From positions 1 to 34,304 of the forward strand of contig CAJUOD010000016.1 of NCBI GenBank assembly GCA_910587875.1: a stretch of 34,304 bases of DNA. Direction: 5' to 3'. The stretch is from an uncultured Oscillibacter sp. (GTDB lineage: Bacteria > Bacillota > Clostridia > Oscillospirales > Oscillospiraceae). This document shows positions 17,054-25,671 of the stretch, one piece after another (positions within the stretch are counted from its first letter, which is position 1; every line of letters starts with the position of its first letter). The translations under genes and the position numbers were made by a program. The notes under the pieces are model-generated. The model was given only the letters and a program-made list of their open reading frames with translations, had not been told where the DNA came from and searched no databases.

Positions 17054-17078
17054 ACCGGCATCCCTCCCGTCATCTTGT

Positions 17079-17107
17079 ATAATACAGTATTTGCTATTAA
17101 AAAACAA
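17079..17107 (-). promoter_or_regulatory. Promoter of the small gene 16820-17053
   Basis: Read on the minus strand: TTGTTT (17107-17102), 17-base spacer, TATTAT (17084-17079), then 25 bases to the start codon at 17053. The region up to the XRE gene is very AT-rich compared with the rest of the element. For the rightward XRE gene a TACAAT box lies at 17164-17169, but its best -35 (TTGTCT, 17138-17143) is spaced 20 bases away, so that promoter is weaker evidence. Confidence 0.6.
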
Positions 17108-17194
17108 GATAATGCTATGTTTTACCTTTAATATGGATTGTCTATTTTCCCCCTCCTTTTCGGTACAATAGTAGGGAGAAGGAGGCTTGGGATT

Positions 17195-17419
17195 ATGGAC
17201 AACAGGCATCAGGCGGCGCTGACCAGAATTGGCTTGAATATTCTTTACTACCGGAAGGAGAAGGGCTACACGCAGCAGAAGCTGGCGGAGCTGACCTCCT
17301 ACAGCAAGAATCACATTCAGCAGGTGGAAACGGCGAAGACGCTGCCCAGCGTCATTGCGCTGCTGGATATTGCCGAGGCGCTGGAGATCCCACCAAGTAA
17401 GCTGTTCGAGTTTCGATGA
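17195..17419 (+). CDS. XRE-family helix-turn-helix regulator
   Basis: 74 residues, essentially one Cro/C1-type HTH domain: RIGLNILYYRKEKGYTQQKL, AELTSYSKNHIQQVE as the recognition part, then LPSVIALLDIAEALEIPPSKLF. Start: AAGGAGG nine bases before ATG; upstream extension of the frame lacks a start signal. It is the only gene of the element block on the plus strand. It is divergent from the small gene 16820-17053 and convergent with the ArdA-like gene at 17446, with a hairpin terminator between. Likely a repressor controlling the divergent promoter region and possibly the element; target is inference. Confidence 0.9.
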   Translation: MDNRHQAALTRIGLNILYYRKEKGYTQQKLAELTSYSKNHIQQVETAKTLPSVIALLDIAEALEIPPSKLFEFR

Positions 17420-17447
17420 GCAAGCGCCTTCGGGCGTTTGCTTTTTT
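17420..17447 (+). terminator. Terminator with UUCG loop after the XRE gene
   Basis: GCAAGCGCC (17420-17428), TTCG loop, GGCGTTTGC (17433-17441), then six T. It sits exactly in the gap between convergent genes. On the minus strand the leftward gene's stop codon lies in the A-rich flank, so the hairpin is most useful for the rightward transcript. Confidence 0.88.
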
Positions 17448-18945
17448 ACATGGACGGGCCGGCCGGCCCGGTTCTCTTCTGCCAGTAGGCCAGTTGGAAC
17501 GACAGGTCGCTTTTGTGGACATACAAACCCGTGTCATCGGAGGTATAGAGATCGTCAAGCCCATGAGAAATCGCTGTGTAACTGGAGAGATTGAAGCATC
17601 GTTCAATCACCCATTCCTTTAGACCTTTGTTCAATAATTCCTGCCTGGCAGCTTCATCACAGACGGAGATCTCCATGAATTTATAGCAATCCAGATGGGC
17701 GGCGATCTCCATCGCCTCCTTCATGTTGGAGCAGTCCTCATAATCCATCGCCGCCTGGAGCTGCCGGAGGCCGTCCGGGCCCCTTCCGGCAAGGGATTCC
17801 CGGAGCGCCGCGTTGACGCTGATGGTTTCCTCCGGGCTGAGACCGGCGGCGAAATCGGCCAGCTGAGGAGAGGCGTTCAGGATATCCTCCGGGAGAGCGC
17901 TTTCTCTTTGAACAGGAGCACTTTTAGGCGCCGCCTCCGCGTCCGTGCTGTAGTCATAGGAGAAGGTCCGGGTGTTTCGGACGATATAGGCGCTTTCGTC
18001 GCGGGTCAGCATGAAGCCGGAGGTTTCCAGCAGGTCCTCCGCGTAGCTTTGCATTTGGATATAACCGGAGCAAACCAGTTCCTCAGACACGCCGCAGGAG
18101 CGCAGATGATCCGCCGCGAACTCCTTCAGCCTCTCACAGGATACCCAATCGTAGCAAGCGAGGTTTTGGGAGATATCCAGCGCGAAGCGGAGACTGCGGC
18201 AGCCCTCGTATTCCAGAGCGGCGGCGAATTGATCCATCCAGTGCTCCGCGCCTTGGCCCCGTTCGCCCAAAATGAACCCCAGGTTATTCCCGTCGAAGAC
18301 AAGGTCCTCGATGCTCTCATACTGCTGTGCGATATCTCCCGCCTCCGGGAGAATGCATCTGGCTTCCAGCAGGGCGCATTCGTTCAGGCTTTGGACCCGC
18401 AGGGCGTCTTTCGCCGCGGCGATCTCGCCGTCTGAGCCATCCTCCTGGTCGATACTTTGGTAATCCGGCAGCCGCAGCCACACGCCCTCCGGCGCGGCGG
18501 GGGAGGCCAGCTTTAGCTTGACGCTCCAGTCCGTGTCCTCCGGCAGGGGGGAGTCCCTTCCCTGGTAGGCTGTCATGGCATTCTCCGGCGGGTAGGCGGC
18601 ATAGTGGCTCCCCACAAAATAGCCGGGGTGCTCCTCCTCAAACCGCATTCCTATTGCGCCCAATTCGATATATTCCAGCACATCGTCCGGGAGGCTCTTT
18701 TCCGTGATGTGAAGCCGCCGTTCCCCCAGACCTTCGTAATCGCCTGCCGCAAGATAGACCGAGCCGCTGTGCAGGGAGAGCAGGTGGTTGACCGCGTCCT
18801 TTGCGCTGGCGGGGGGACGGCGCGCCGCGGACGCCGCCAGGACGATGCGCTCCCACTCGCTTAGCGTTTCGAGATATTCCCGGACCCATGCCTGTTCCAG
18901 CGGCGTGCCGGGGAGTTCCGCCATATAGCCGAAATCATCACGCAT
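17446..18945 (-). CDS. ArdA-like antirestriction protein, three units
   Basis: 499 residues built of about three ArdA-like units. Each unit ends in a version of the ArdA signature: VLEYIELGAIGMRFEEEHPG (around residue 90-110), YIQMQSYAEDLLETSGF (about 300), and CFNLSSYTAISHGLDDLY (about 455). Strongly acidic throughout, as expected of ArdA, a dimeric DNA mimic that blocks type I restriction enzymes. Canonical ArdA is about 165-170 residues, so this is a fused, diverged form. It ends GPAGPSM, a weak form of the tail found in neighbours. Start ATG at 18945 overlaps the preceding stop, and its ribosome site GGAG lies within that gene's GGMEM codons. It is last in the long leftward operon. Antirestriction activity is inferred. 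Confidence 0.72.
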   Translation of the reverse strand: MRDDFGYMAELPGTPLEQAWVREYLETLSEWERIVLAASAARRPPASAKDAVNHLLSLHSGSVYLAAGDYEGLGERRLHITEKSLPDDVLEYIELGAIGMRFEEEHPGYFVGSHYAAYPPENAMTAYQGRDSPLPEDTDWSVKLKLASPAAPEGVWLRLPDYQSIDQEDGSDGEIAAAKDALRVQSLNECALLEARCILPEAGDIAQQYESIEDLVFDGNNLGFILGERGQGAEHWMDQFAAALEYEGCRSLRFALDISQNLACYDWVSCERLKEFAADHLRSCGVSEELVCSGYIQMQSYAEDLLETSGFMLTRDESAYIVRNTRTFSYDYSTDAEAAPKSAPVQRESALPEDILNASPQLADFAAGLSPEETISVNAALRESLAGRGPDGLRQLQAAMDYEDCSNMKEAMEIAAHLDCYKFMEISVCDEAARQELLNKGLKEWVIERCFNLSSYTAISHGLDDLYTSDDTGLYVHKSDLSFQLAYWQKRTGPAGPSM

Positions 18946-20135
18946 TACATCATCTCCATTCCGCCCTGTCCGGGCTGATTGGTCATGGTTTGAATGGGCT
19001 GTCCATCCTTCCGGCTGATGGCGCCGTAGGGGGTGAGCATGCCATTCGATTCTTTCAGAAGGTCTCTGCCAAACATCGCGAGAAATATATGGGAGTGTAT
19101 TTTTTGAAGCAGGTCCCCGCTGAGATTTTTCACCAGGAACGCCTCCGCCATATCGTCCTCCGTGTGGATTGTGGGAGCAAACTCACATTCGTCCAGCGCT
19201 CCGGCGAGGCGAAGTGCCTTCGGGAGTTCCGTACAGTCCGCCGCCCGCAAAAGCGCCTTGTACTTGGGGAGGCTGCCCGCCGCATCCAGCGTCCGCAGCG
19301 TCTCCGCCCACTCGATGACCGGGAGGATATCCTCCTCCAGAAAGAAGCTCTTGTTCATAGAGGGGACAGGGCAGTCCAGAATGGCGGCCATCACGCCTGT
19401 CCAATCTGTTTTTCCCAGCTGGGCCAGCGCGCCTCGCAGTTCTTCGCTGCCGGCGGGGAGTTGGATAGGTACCGGCTCCGGGCCAGTCCCAGGCTTGCCG
19501 GTGTTCGGGAAGGGGGCAATGTTGAGGAGGACAGTGTAGGGCGGCTTGCGAGGCAGGAAGTCCATGGCCTCACTGACATGGCGGAGCTCTGAGTGCCGCT
19601 CCACATAGCCGAAGCCGGTGAACACGCCGCCCTCCGCCTCCCGGTGCCTCTTCCCGATCCGCTCAAAGTCCAGCAGCTCAAACGCGGCGTCGGAAAGGGC
19701 TTCCGTCTCAGGGAGAAAATCGTTTTCCGCCAGAAATCTGCCAAGTTCGGCATCCGTCACGGCATCTTCCACCACATGGCAGGAATCTCCGCTGCAAGCG
19801 TAGTTGATTAGAAGAGGAGCGGGGATCGTTTTCACTCCTTTCTGGAGGTCCATAGCGGCCAGGCCCTCGAAGGCGGCCATGCCATGGGTGTCCAGTTCCG
19901 CGAGACGCTTGGCCAGGGCGTTGAGCTGGAAGAGGCCGGGTTCCTGTATCCGTTGATCTAAGTAGCCGTATTCCTCGACAGGGTGAATCTCGAGATAAAT
20001 TCGGTTCGGGTCTTTCAGCTGGAGCTGTTCCATCAGATCGAGCAGCTCATAATCCGTGGCCGGCAGGTCCAGCTCCACCTCCCGATAAGCTCCGTTGGGG
20101 CTTGTGAATGTGCGGATATGAAATACCTTATCCAA
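18945..20135 (-). CDS. ArdA-like antirestriction protein, two units, GGMEM tail
   Basis: 396 residues with two ArdA-like units. The first ends ELGRFLAENDFLP, FELLDFERIGKRHREAEGG and FTGFGYVERH (about 130-185); the second ends IHSHIFLAMFGRDLLKESNG and LTPYGAISRKDGQP. The N-terminus (VELDLPATDYELLDLMEQLQ) and ELDTHGMAAFEGLAAMDLQK are characteristic of this clostridial branch. It is about 35-45% similar by eye to the following upstream gene, so the two are tandem paralogues. Start is TTG at 20135 with GGGAGG eight bases before it, inside the preceding gene. C-terminus: linker QTMTNQPGQ and GGMEMM. Role by family: blocking host restriction, as a DNA mimic. Confidence 0.78.
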   Translation of the reverse strand: MDKVFHIRTFTSPNGAYREVELDLPATDYELLDLMEQLQLKDPNRIYLEIHPVEEYGYLDQRIQEPGLFQLNALAKRLAELDTHGMAAFEGLAAMDLQKGVKTIPAPLLINYACSGDSCHVVEDAVTDAELGRFLAENDFLPETEALSDAAFELLDFERIGKRHREAEGGVFTGFGYVERHSELRHVSEAMDFLPRKPPYTVLLNIAPFPNTGKPGTGPEPVPIQLPAGSEELRGALAQLGKTDWTGVMAAILDCPVPSMNKSFFLEEDILPVIEWAETLRTLDAAGSLPKYKALLRAADCTELPKALRLAGALDECEFAPTIHTEDDMAEAFLVKNLSGDLLQKIHSHIFLAMFGRDLLKESNGMLTPYGAISRKDGQPIQTMTNQPGQGGMEMM

Positions 20136-21297
20136 GCGTCATGCCTCCCTTCTGCCCCGGCGTTTGGATGGGCTGGCCGTCCGTCCGCTCGATCAGGCCG
20201 TAGCCGGTCAGTCTGCCGCCGCATTGTTCGATCAGAGCCTCCCCGTAGCTTTGGAGGTTCACATGGGGGAGAAGAGTCTCCGCCTCCGGGTCGCACAGAA
20301 TCACGGAGAGCTCTTCCCTCGCCATCTCCGCCGGGGAACTGATTTTGGGGGAGAAGGTATACTGCGGAAGCTGCCCCGCCAGCAATCCGGCGTGGAGGAG
20401 ATCCCGGCAATCAGCGGCCTCCAGCAGAGCCTTGTATATGACGAGGGCCGTGCTGTCCATCTCCGCCAGCATTCCGGCGAAGTCATTGACGGGGCGGATA
20501 TCCCTCGCCTCAGAGATTGCGTCCGTCAGGCTGGGGACCTTGCAGTCCAGGCACGTCCAAGACAGGTCCAGCCAATCCGGTTCCTCCAGAGTTAGCGGAA
20601 CTGCGTCAAGCTCCGCTTCAACAGCGGGCAGCATGAGCTGGCCCCTGCGGTCTCCATGGAATACCTCTAGGAGCATTGTATAGTCCGGCTCCTTGGGCGT
20701 AAGGTCCAGGGTTCTGGAAATCTCCAGAAGCGGCTGATGCCGCACCACATAGCCGCCGGGATGGTCCATGCTTCGCGCCACGAATACGCCCTTTTCTGCC
20801 AGTCGGGTGCTCCGCCCGATCTGCTCGAAATCCAGCATTTCAAAAATATCCTTCGGCAGATGTTCCACGCCGGGAACGTTGTGGTTCTCCGCAAATATCC
20901 TGCCGAGCTGGGAATCGTTCAGCGCATCGGTGAGGATGTGGCAGCACTTGGTGCTGTGCGCCAGGTCGATCAGCCGGGGCAGGGGGATGGGGCCTTTAGC
21001 GTTTTCCATCTTCACCAGCCCGGCGAAGATGGCGCCCTGTGTTTCATCCAGCTCCGAGAGCTTCTGTGCCAGGGCGTTCAGCTCATAGAAGCTGCCGTTC
21101 CCGTCGATGAACGGTTCCAGTTCCTCAAACTGCGGATACTCGGTGATCTCCCAGACCATGGAGCTATTCTCCCCGAGACGGAGCCTGTCCTGTGCGTCCA
21201 GCACCTCGTAGGGCGTGGCGGGGAGGTACAGCACGGCATGGGCGCCGCTGTCCGGAGGGTTTGCTTTTTTCAGGTATACGTTGAAGACAGGTTTCAC
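20128..21297 (-). CDS. ArdA-like antirestriction protein, two units, GGMTL tail
   Basis: 389 residues, paralogue of the next gene. First unit: YLPATPYEVLDAQDRLRLGE, ELNALAQKLSELDETQGA, DSQLGRIFAEN, FEMLDFEQIGRSTRLAEKG; second unit ends HVNLQSYGEALIEQCGGRLT followed by GYGLIER. These match the ArdA signature pattern (Asp-Tyr/Phe-Glu-x-hydrophobic-Gly-Arg followed by a GY(V/I) strand). Start is GTG at 21297 overlapping the previous stop (GTGA); its ribosome site GGGAGG lies in the codons of the previous gene's MGGPSM tail. It ends DGQPIQTPGQKGGMTLG. Likely a DNA-mimic antirestriction protein; activity inferred. Confidence 0.78.
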   Translation of the reverse strand: MKPVFNVYLKKANPPDSGAHAVLYLPATPYEVLDAQDRLRLGENSSMVWEITEYPQFEELEPFIDGNGSFYELNALAQKLSELDETQGAIFAGLVKMENAKGPIPLPRLIDLAHSTKCCHILTDALNDSQLGRIFAENHNVPGVEHLPKDIFEMLDFEQIGRSTRLAEKGVFVARSMDHPGGYVVRHQPLLEISRTLDLTPKEPDYTMLLEVFHGDRRGQLMLPAVEAELDAVPLTLEEPDWLDLSWTCLDCKVPSLTDAISEARDIRPVNDFAGMLAEMDSTALVIYKALLEAADCRDLLHAGLLAGQLPQYTFSPKISSPAEMAREELSVILCDPEAETLLPHVNLQSYGEALIEQCGGRLTGYGLIERTDGQPIQTPGQKGGMTLG

Positions 21298-22295
21298 ATC
21301 GACGGCCCTCCCATCTGGGGCGGCTGAGGCTGGCCCGCCTGATAGTTCCTGGGGTCTGCGGCGGGGGTGTCCCAGCCGAACATACTGCCATTTACCATTG
21401 CCTCTTCCTGGACCTTGGAAATACCCCGCTCCCGGTTGTTGTAATCCGCGATCCGGCGGTTCTTTCCAGGATCACCTGAACTCCAGCTGGACAGGCGGTA
21501 TCCGCTCACGCCCCGCTGGATGCAGATGAGGGACCCGTCGCTGGGTCGTGTGGACCAGCAGTAGTTCGGGAGCTTTTGGGAGAACTCCGGATCAAAGCGG
21601 TCCTGTTCCGCCATGATGGTCCAGCCCTTGGTCTGGTACAGGTGGGCATAGATGGCAAGTCCATCGCCTGCCTGAATCTCGCGCTGCTCAAAGCTCTCTC
21701 CGAAGCCATCGCCGGCCTGACCGCCGATATCGTCGATCAGGCGTTGCGTCTCTTCGGGCGTCAGCGTGCCCTGTACCTTGCACTCCGCCACGCCCCAGAG
21801 CCTCTCGTCCCGCACCTCGGCGGTGAAGAACCAGGAGAGCACTTTCTTATTCACACTGTCATCCTTATCGTAGTAGGCCATCAAGCCCCGTTCGGACGCC
21901 TCCGGGGTGTCCGATTTCAGGAGGGACTGCTCCTTTTGCAGTGCCGCGATGATCTGCGGGGCGTACTCCACCGCCTCTCGGGAATCCATGGTGACGCTGA
22001 CCTCAAGCTCATCTTCCTCATCGTAGTAGGTCGCCGTCATGGGCATGTACAGCTTCAGCGTCTGGAAAGGCGGAGGCAGAAGGTCAAAATCATCCTCGCC
22101 CGGCATTAGGCCGAGTCTCTGACCGCCGTCCCATTTGGTGAGGAACGTGCCGTCGCCCTCAATGCGTTCCAGCGTCCCTATGCTCCCCGGCTTTACGGGA
22201 CTTGGGTAGTTCTTGATCTCCCGGAGCTTGATTCGGCTGCCCTCCGGGAACTGCCGGCGCAGGAAATCCAGCCAGCCGCTCGGTATCTGGTTCAT
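21294..22295 (-). CDS. DUF4314 protein with MGGPSM tail
   Basis: 333 residues. The N-terminal ~70 residues form a DUF4314-like barrel (IKLREIKNYPSPVKPGSIGT, then FLTKWDGGQRLGLMPGEDDF). The middle part (about 80-240) contains LTPEETQRLIDDIGGQAGDG and FGESFEQREIQAGDGLAIYA, a domain common in clostridial conjugative elements and without a known function. The last ~70 residues are polar and end NYQAGQPQPPQMGGPSM. DUF4314 proteins co-occur with antirestriction genes on mobile elements. Start ATG at 22295 directly follows the previous TAA, and GGGGGGA in the previous gene's LEMGGM codons provides the ribosome site. Confidence 0.75.
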   Translation of the reverse strand: MNQIPSGWLDFLRRQFPEGSRIKLREIKNYPSPVKPGSIGTLERIEGDGTFLTKWDGGQRLGLMPGEDDFDLLPPPFQTLKLYMPMTATYYDEEDELEVSVTMDSREAVEYAPQIIAALQKEQSLLKSDTPEASERGLMAYYDKDDSVNKKVLSWFFTAEVRDERLWGVAECKVQGTLTPEETQRLIDDIGGQAGDGFGESFEQREIQAGDGLAIYAHLYQTKGWTIMAEQDRFDPEFSQKLPNYCWSTRPSDGSLICIQRGVSGYRLSSWSSGDPGKNRRIADYNNRERGISKVQEEAMVNGSMFGWDTPAADPRNYQAGQPQPPQMGGPSM

Positions 22296-22979
22296 TTACA
22301 TTCCCCCCATTTCCAAGTGTGTCCGCGGCGAGGGCCGCTTCGGCGGACCGCCCTCCCGCGCCTTTTGAATATCTTTATTGCCCTGGAACCACATGGTTTT
22401 GTTGTGCTCCAGCATGAACTCGGCTGTTCCCGGCTTCAGATACTTTGCGCAGAGCCGGGGGAAGCGGCCGGCGATCTCATCCCATTCGTAGGGGTAGTTG
22501 ATTCCTTCCCCATAGACGATGTCCCGCCGCAGCTCTTCCAACAGCAGGTTATAGGCGGCGGCGTCTGTGCCGTCGTAGGCGCTCTGGCCGGTCATGGTCT
22601 CCAGCGCTTTGTTTCCAACGTAGGTCAGTTCCTCAAACTGACAGCCGCCGTAGGCTTCCACATCTGCCAGAGAGTCTGGGTCCGCCAGCGCCGCGAGATA
22701 GACTTCTTTTCCCTGTGCGATGAGCCATGCCCGGAAGTCGATGAAGCCGTCGTCGGAGCAGCCATTTTCGCACATGAGCGCTGCGGCGGACCACAGGCCA
22801 TACTGGTTCGCCAGGTCCTGGTATCCATGCAGAATGTCGTGGAAGTCCTGGGCCTGCTGGGGCCCGAGGATGGTGAGGCGGCCCATCAGCCACTGAAAGG
22901 CAGCGTCCATGTCCTGGCCGCACTCCTTCTTTGCCCCGGAAATCAGGTCCCAGAAGGCATTGCAATCCATTCCTCTCAC
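22296..22979 (-). CDS. DUF4240 protein with MGGM tail
   Basis: 227 residues. The N-terminal 140 residues match DUF4240: FWDLISGAKKEC, a helical bundle, then GLWSAAALMCENGCSDDGF, IDFRAWLIAQGKEVYLAAL and DPDSLADVEAYGG. The function of the family is unknown; it also occurs in cellular genomes as a small stand-alone protein. The C-terminal part continues with a helical segment (PYEWDEIAGRFPRLCAKYL) and ends PRTHLEMGGM. Start may be GTG at 22979 (GTGA overlap) or ATG at 22970; the GGAGGG nine bases before the GTG favours the former. Confidence 0.78.
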   Translation of the reverse strand: MRGMDCNAFWDLISGAKKECGQDMDAAFQWLMGRLTILGPQQAQDFHDILHGYQDLANQYGLWSAAALMCENGCSDDGFIDFRAWLIAQGKEVYLAALADPDSLADVEAYGGCQFEELTYVGNKALETMTGQSAYDGTDAAAYNLLLEELRRDIVYGEGINYPYEWDEIAGRFPRLCAKYLKPGTAEFMLEHNKTMWFQGNKDIQKAREGGPPKRPSPRTHLEMGGM

Positions 22980-23251
22980 AGCTCCATGCCCTCCATTTCC
23001 ATGTCCATCTCCTCCGGCCCGGTGATGTTCACATAGTCTCCGATGATGTTCAGGGCTTCGTAATAGTCATGGCAGCCACCGCCCATGATCCGTTTCCGCA
23101 TCTCATCTGCCTGGCTGTCCAGGTCATGTTCCCGCAGAGTGTGGGCGGCAAGACCTATGAGATTGAAGATGTTGCCGTTTTCGCCGATCAGCCGGCAGTC
23201 CGGCTTGGCCGTCTGCTGAGAGGCGGCGGGCGGTTTATCTTTTTTATCCAA
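22976..23251 (-). CDS. Small conserved mobile-element protein with MEGMEL tail
   Basis: 91 residues. The core DCRLIGENGNIFNLIGLAAH and DYYEALNIIGDYVNIT is a well-known pattern of small proteins in Firmicutes conjugative elements and phages, function unknown. The start is a TTG at 23251 with GAGG eight bases upstream; the nearby ATG frame stops after four codons. The C-terminus is a Met/Glu repeat ending MEMEGMEL, a version of the shared tail. It overlaps the DUF4240 gene by four bases. Confidence 0.75.
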   Translation of the reverse strand: MDKKDKPPAASQQTAKPDCRLIGENGNIFNLIGLAAHTLREHDLDSQADEMRKRIMGGGCHDYYEALNIIGDYVNITGPEEMDMEMEGMEL

Positions 23252-23312
23252 GGGTCATACCTCGTTTCATTTTTTGATCTTTCAGATGGTGGATCGCTGT
23301 TTGGGATTCGCA

Positions 23313-24326
23313 TCACATCTGCATCCCGCCCATCGTGGGACCCACGTCCTGTTCCATTGCCTCGCTTTGGAATGGCGGCGCCTCGTAGATCGTGTTCCTG
23401 CCGTATGTGATTCTGACGATGTCCTCCGGCGTATAGTCCGCGCTTCTGCCGAATAGGCGCTCAAACTCCCGCCGGTCGGAAGGGGTGATGTAAAAGGCGC
23501 TGTAGCTGCTATGATATCCATGCAGACCGCTGACATTCGTTTTGAAGGTCATCTCCTTCCCATCCTTTTGGACGGTTATAGTCACGGTCTTCCCACCGCA
23601 GCCGTTGACCGCCGCCGTAATGGCCCGCATCCGGTGGGTGGAGCTGCCGCTATCCTGCGCCAGAGCCTGATATTCCGCCAGGAAAGCGTCATTTTCCAGA
23701 AATTCCAAGAGGAATCGCTCCTGGTTGTCCTTGATATACCGCTCTGCCTGTTTATGTATAAAATCCTCCGGACCTTGAAGATAGGCCATGAAGGCGGCTT
23801 CCGGCAGCTCTTCCATGGTAAAATCACTATGGAACAGACCGTCCGGCTCCCCGCCGTTTATGAACAGACGGAGAGCCTCCTCCTTTGCGCCGTAATCGAG
23901 ATATGTACGCAGACTCCTCTCCGCAGACCAGCTGGTGAGTTTCCGCACCGGCAGATTCTTTCGGTCATTTGCGATGACGGTCTCCACTTGCCGGTTGATC
24001 CTTCCGGCGATCTCTTCCTTCATAGAGGGGATGCTTTCCTCCACGAATGGGGCAGGGCATCCCGCGAGAAGGCTTGCCGTATCCTTTGTCAGATACAGCG
24101 TGCCGCTTTCCAGGCTGTACACGCCGCAGAAGGCCAGACTGTCCTTCCAGGAGACCTCTCCGCCGTCTGTTCTGTACAGGTAGTCAGCGTGAAACGGCTG
24201 CCGGAAGAGTTTGAGGAGTGTGGTAAGCGGCTTTTCGCCCTGCTGGATCTCCAGAGGCGTACTATCCGCGGCCAGCCATTTTTGGAGGTCATCACGGATG
24301 ATCGAGCATTGGGTCAGGTCGTCCAT
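23313..24326 (-). CDS. Unrecognised element protein (337 aa) with MGGMQM tail
   Basis: I do not recognise this protein. It is soluble, acidic, mixed alpha/beta, with no signal or membrane segment. Residues 1-190 are mainly helical (IRDDLQKWLAADSTPLEIQQ at the start; SAERSLRTYLDYGAKEEALR in the middle). A later portion, TVTIT...GKEMTFKTNVSGLHGYH, then RREFERLFGRSADYTPEDIV, resembles a small beta-strand domain followed by helices. It ends MEQDVGPTMGGMQM. Start ATG shares its A with the upstream TGA; GGGAGG in the upstream tail is nine bases before it. The next gene is 62 bases away and has its own ribosome site, so here the tail cannot be explained as one. Confidence 0.75.
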   Translation of the reverse strand: MDDLTQCSIIRDDLQKWLAADSTPLEIQQGEKPLTTLLKLFRQPFHADYLYRTDGGEVSWKDSLAFCGVYSLESGTLYLTKDTASLLAGCPAPFVEESIPSMKEEIAGRINRQVETVIANDRKNLPVRKLTSWSAERSLRTYLDYGAKEEALRLFINGGEPDGLFHSDFTMEELPEAAFMAYLQGPEDFIHKQAERYIKDNQERFLLEFLENDAFLAEYQALAQDSGSSTHRMRAITAAVNGCGGKTVTITVQKDGKEMTFKTNVSGLHGYHSSYSAFYITPSDRREFERLFGRSADYTPEDIVRITYGRNTIYEAPPFQSEAMEQDVGPTMGGMQM

Positions 24327-25660
24327 CAGCTCATCCCTCCCATCGTCATGCCGCCCCTGCCGTAGTCCTCCAGGGGGCGGGGATTCTCCTCCCCGAACAG
24401 GTCGCAGAGGATATCATCCACCGCCTTGCGGACCTCCTGGTCGTCGGTCAGAGTTTCGTAGCGAAACCCGGAGGTGGCGTGGCAGGGGAGCTCCTCCCGG
24501 ACTACTTTGATGTATTCCTCCGGGTCGGTGTAGCCGATCCGCTCCCCGTTGGCGAAGCTGACCCTTCCGACGAGGGGCTTTGCTCCCAGCTCGGCTTGAA
24601 GCGTGGAGACGGCGGCGGCAACCATGGGGTCTTCCTTGAAGCTGTCCAGCTTCGTCCAGTCATCCGAGAGCCACTCACGGCCGTTCAGGCAGATCACCAA
24701 GTCCACGGCTTCGACGCTGTCCTTGGTGACGCCCAGCCGTTTGTCGGCACCGTCGAGGCGGGCGTATGCCTGTATCATCTCTTCCAGAGGGCCCGAGAGG
24801 CCCTTTCGCAGATCGGGGGTATTGATCTGTTCCATCACGTACCAGCTGTAGGTGTGGGCCTTGCCGGAGTCGGCGGCGTTTTTGAGGACCTGACGGCCTT
24901 TTTCAGTCAGGCCCAGTGTCTGCGCCTGTTTATCGAAGCAGCTGAGGTATGCCTGATAATCGCCCGGCGTCGGGTTGCAGCGCAGGCGGTAGAGATAGCG
25001 GTCCGTCTCCACCACGTAACCGTAATTCTGGCAGCAGACGCCTCCGTCGATTTTTCCGTCGTGCCCGTAACAGTAGCCGTGCATAGAACCAAGCCCCTTC
25101 AGGACGCTGAGGCGCAGTTCATCTACCACCTCGCCCAGCTCCTGTTTGAATTCGGGCGTGTTCAGCTCCTCGGGCCCCCTGGGCCACCAGCTGGGGTGGA
25201 ACTCGCTCCCAGAGCGCCCGAAGTCGATGCGGACGTGGCCAATGGCGCCATGTTCCGCGTCTTCTTCCGGGGACAGGGCATAGAAAAGCCCCGCTTCCTC
25301 GGGAGAAGCGGGGCGTGGAATGTACTTCCTCGGGTCCTGGGGGAGAGTCAGATTCTGCTCCCGGCAAAATTCTGCCAGCGTCAGCGTCCTTCTGTCCGTG
25401 AAGAAATGGTCCCCCACTTTTCTTTCCAGGGTGGAATCGCGTTTCAGCGAATAGGGGGAAAGTACGGTACCAACACGGATCATGGGGGCATGGTCCACCA
25501 GCCGCATTGGTTTGTCCGGCTTCCGGTCCGTGCCGCAGAGGTCGTAGCAGTACCAGTCCCGGGGAACCTCGTCGCGGAAGACGACGCCTTGGGTATAGAG
25601 GACCTCTTTACCGAACAGCTGGGCGGAGGTCATCTCGTCCTTGTAAATATTGATCGTCAT
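24326..25660 (-). CDS. LPD28-domain polyvalent-type protein with MGGMS tail
   Basis: 444 residues. The N-terminal ~110 residues are an LPD28-like domain: YKDEMTSAQLFGKEVLYTQG, EVPRDWYCYDLCGTDRKPDK, RVGTVLSPYSLKRDSTLERK, LTLAEFCREQNL. The middle (about 125-250) has GAIGHVRIDFGRSGSEFHPS and a C-rich YCYGHDGKIDGGVCCQNYGY, as in proteins of clostridial elements. The C-terminal half is helical with SYLVICL-type strands. LPD domains are parts of polyvalent proteins, proposed to be carried with DNA during transfer. It ends DYGRGGMTMGGMS, a doubled form of the shared tail. SD GCGAGG six bases before ATG. Confidence 0.78.
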   Translation of the reverse strand: MTINIYKDEMTSAQLFGKEVLYTQGVVFRDEVPRDWYCYDLCGTDRKPDKPMRLVDHAPMIRVGTVLSPYSLKRDSTLERKVGDHFFTDRRTLTLAEFCREQNLTLPQDPRKYIPRPASPEEAGLFYALSPEEDAEHGAIGHVRIDFGRSGSEFHPSWWPRGPEELNTPEFKQELGEVVDELRLSVLKGLGSMHGYCYGHDGKIDGGVCCQNYGYVVETDRYLYRLRCNPTPGDYQAYLSCFDKQAQTLGLTEKGRQVLKNAADSGKAHTYSWYVMEQINTPDLRKGLSGPLEEMIQAYARLDGADKRLGVTKDSVEAVDLVICLNGREWLSDDWTKLDSFKEDPMVAAAVSTLQAELGAKPLVGRVSFANGERIGYTDPEEYIKVVREELPCHATSGFRYETLTDDQEVRKAVDDILCDLFGEENPRPLEDYGRGGMTMGGMS

Positions 25661-25671
25661 TTTTTACCTCG

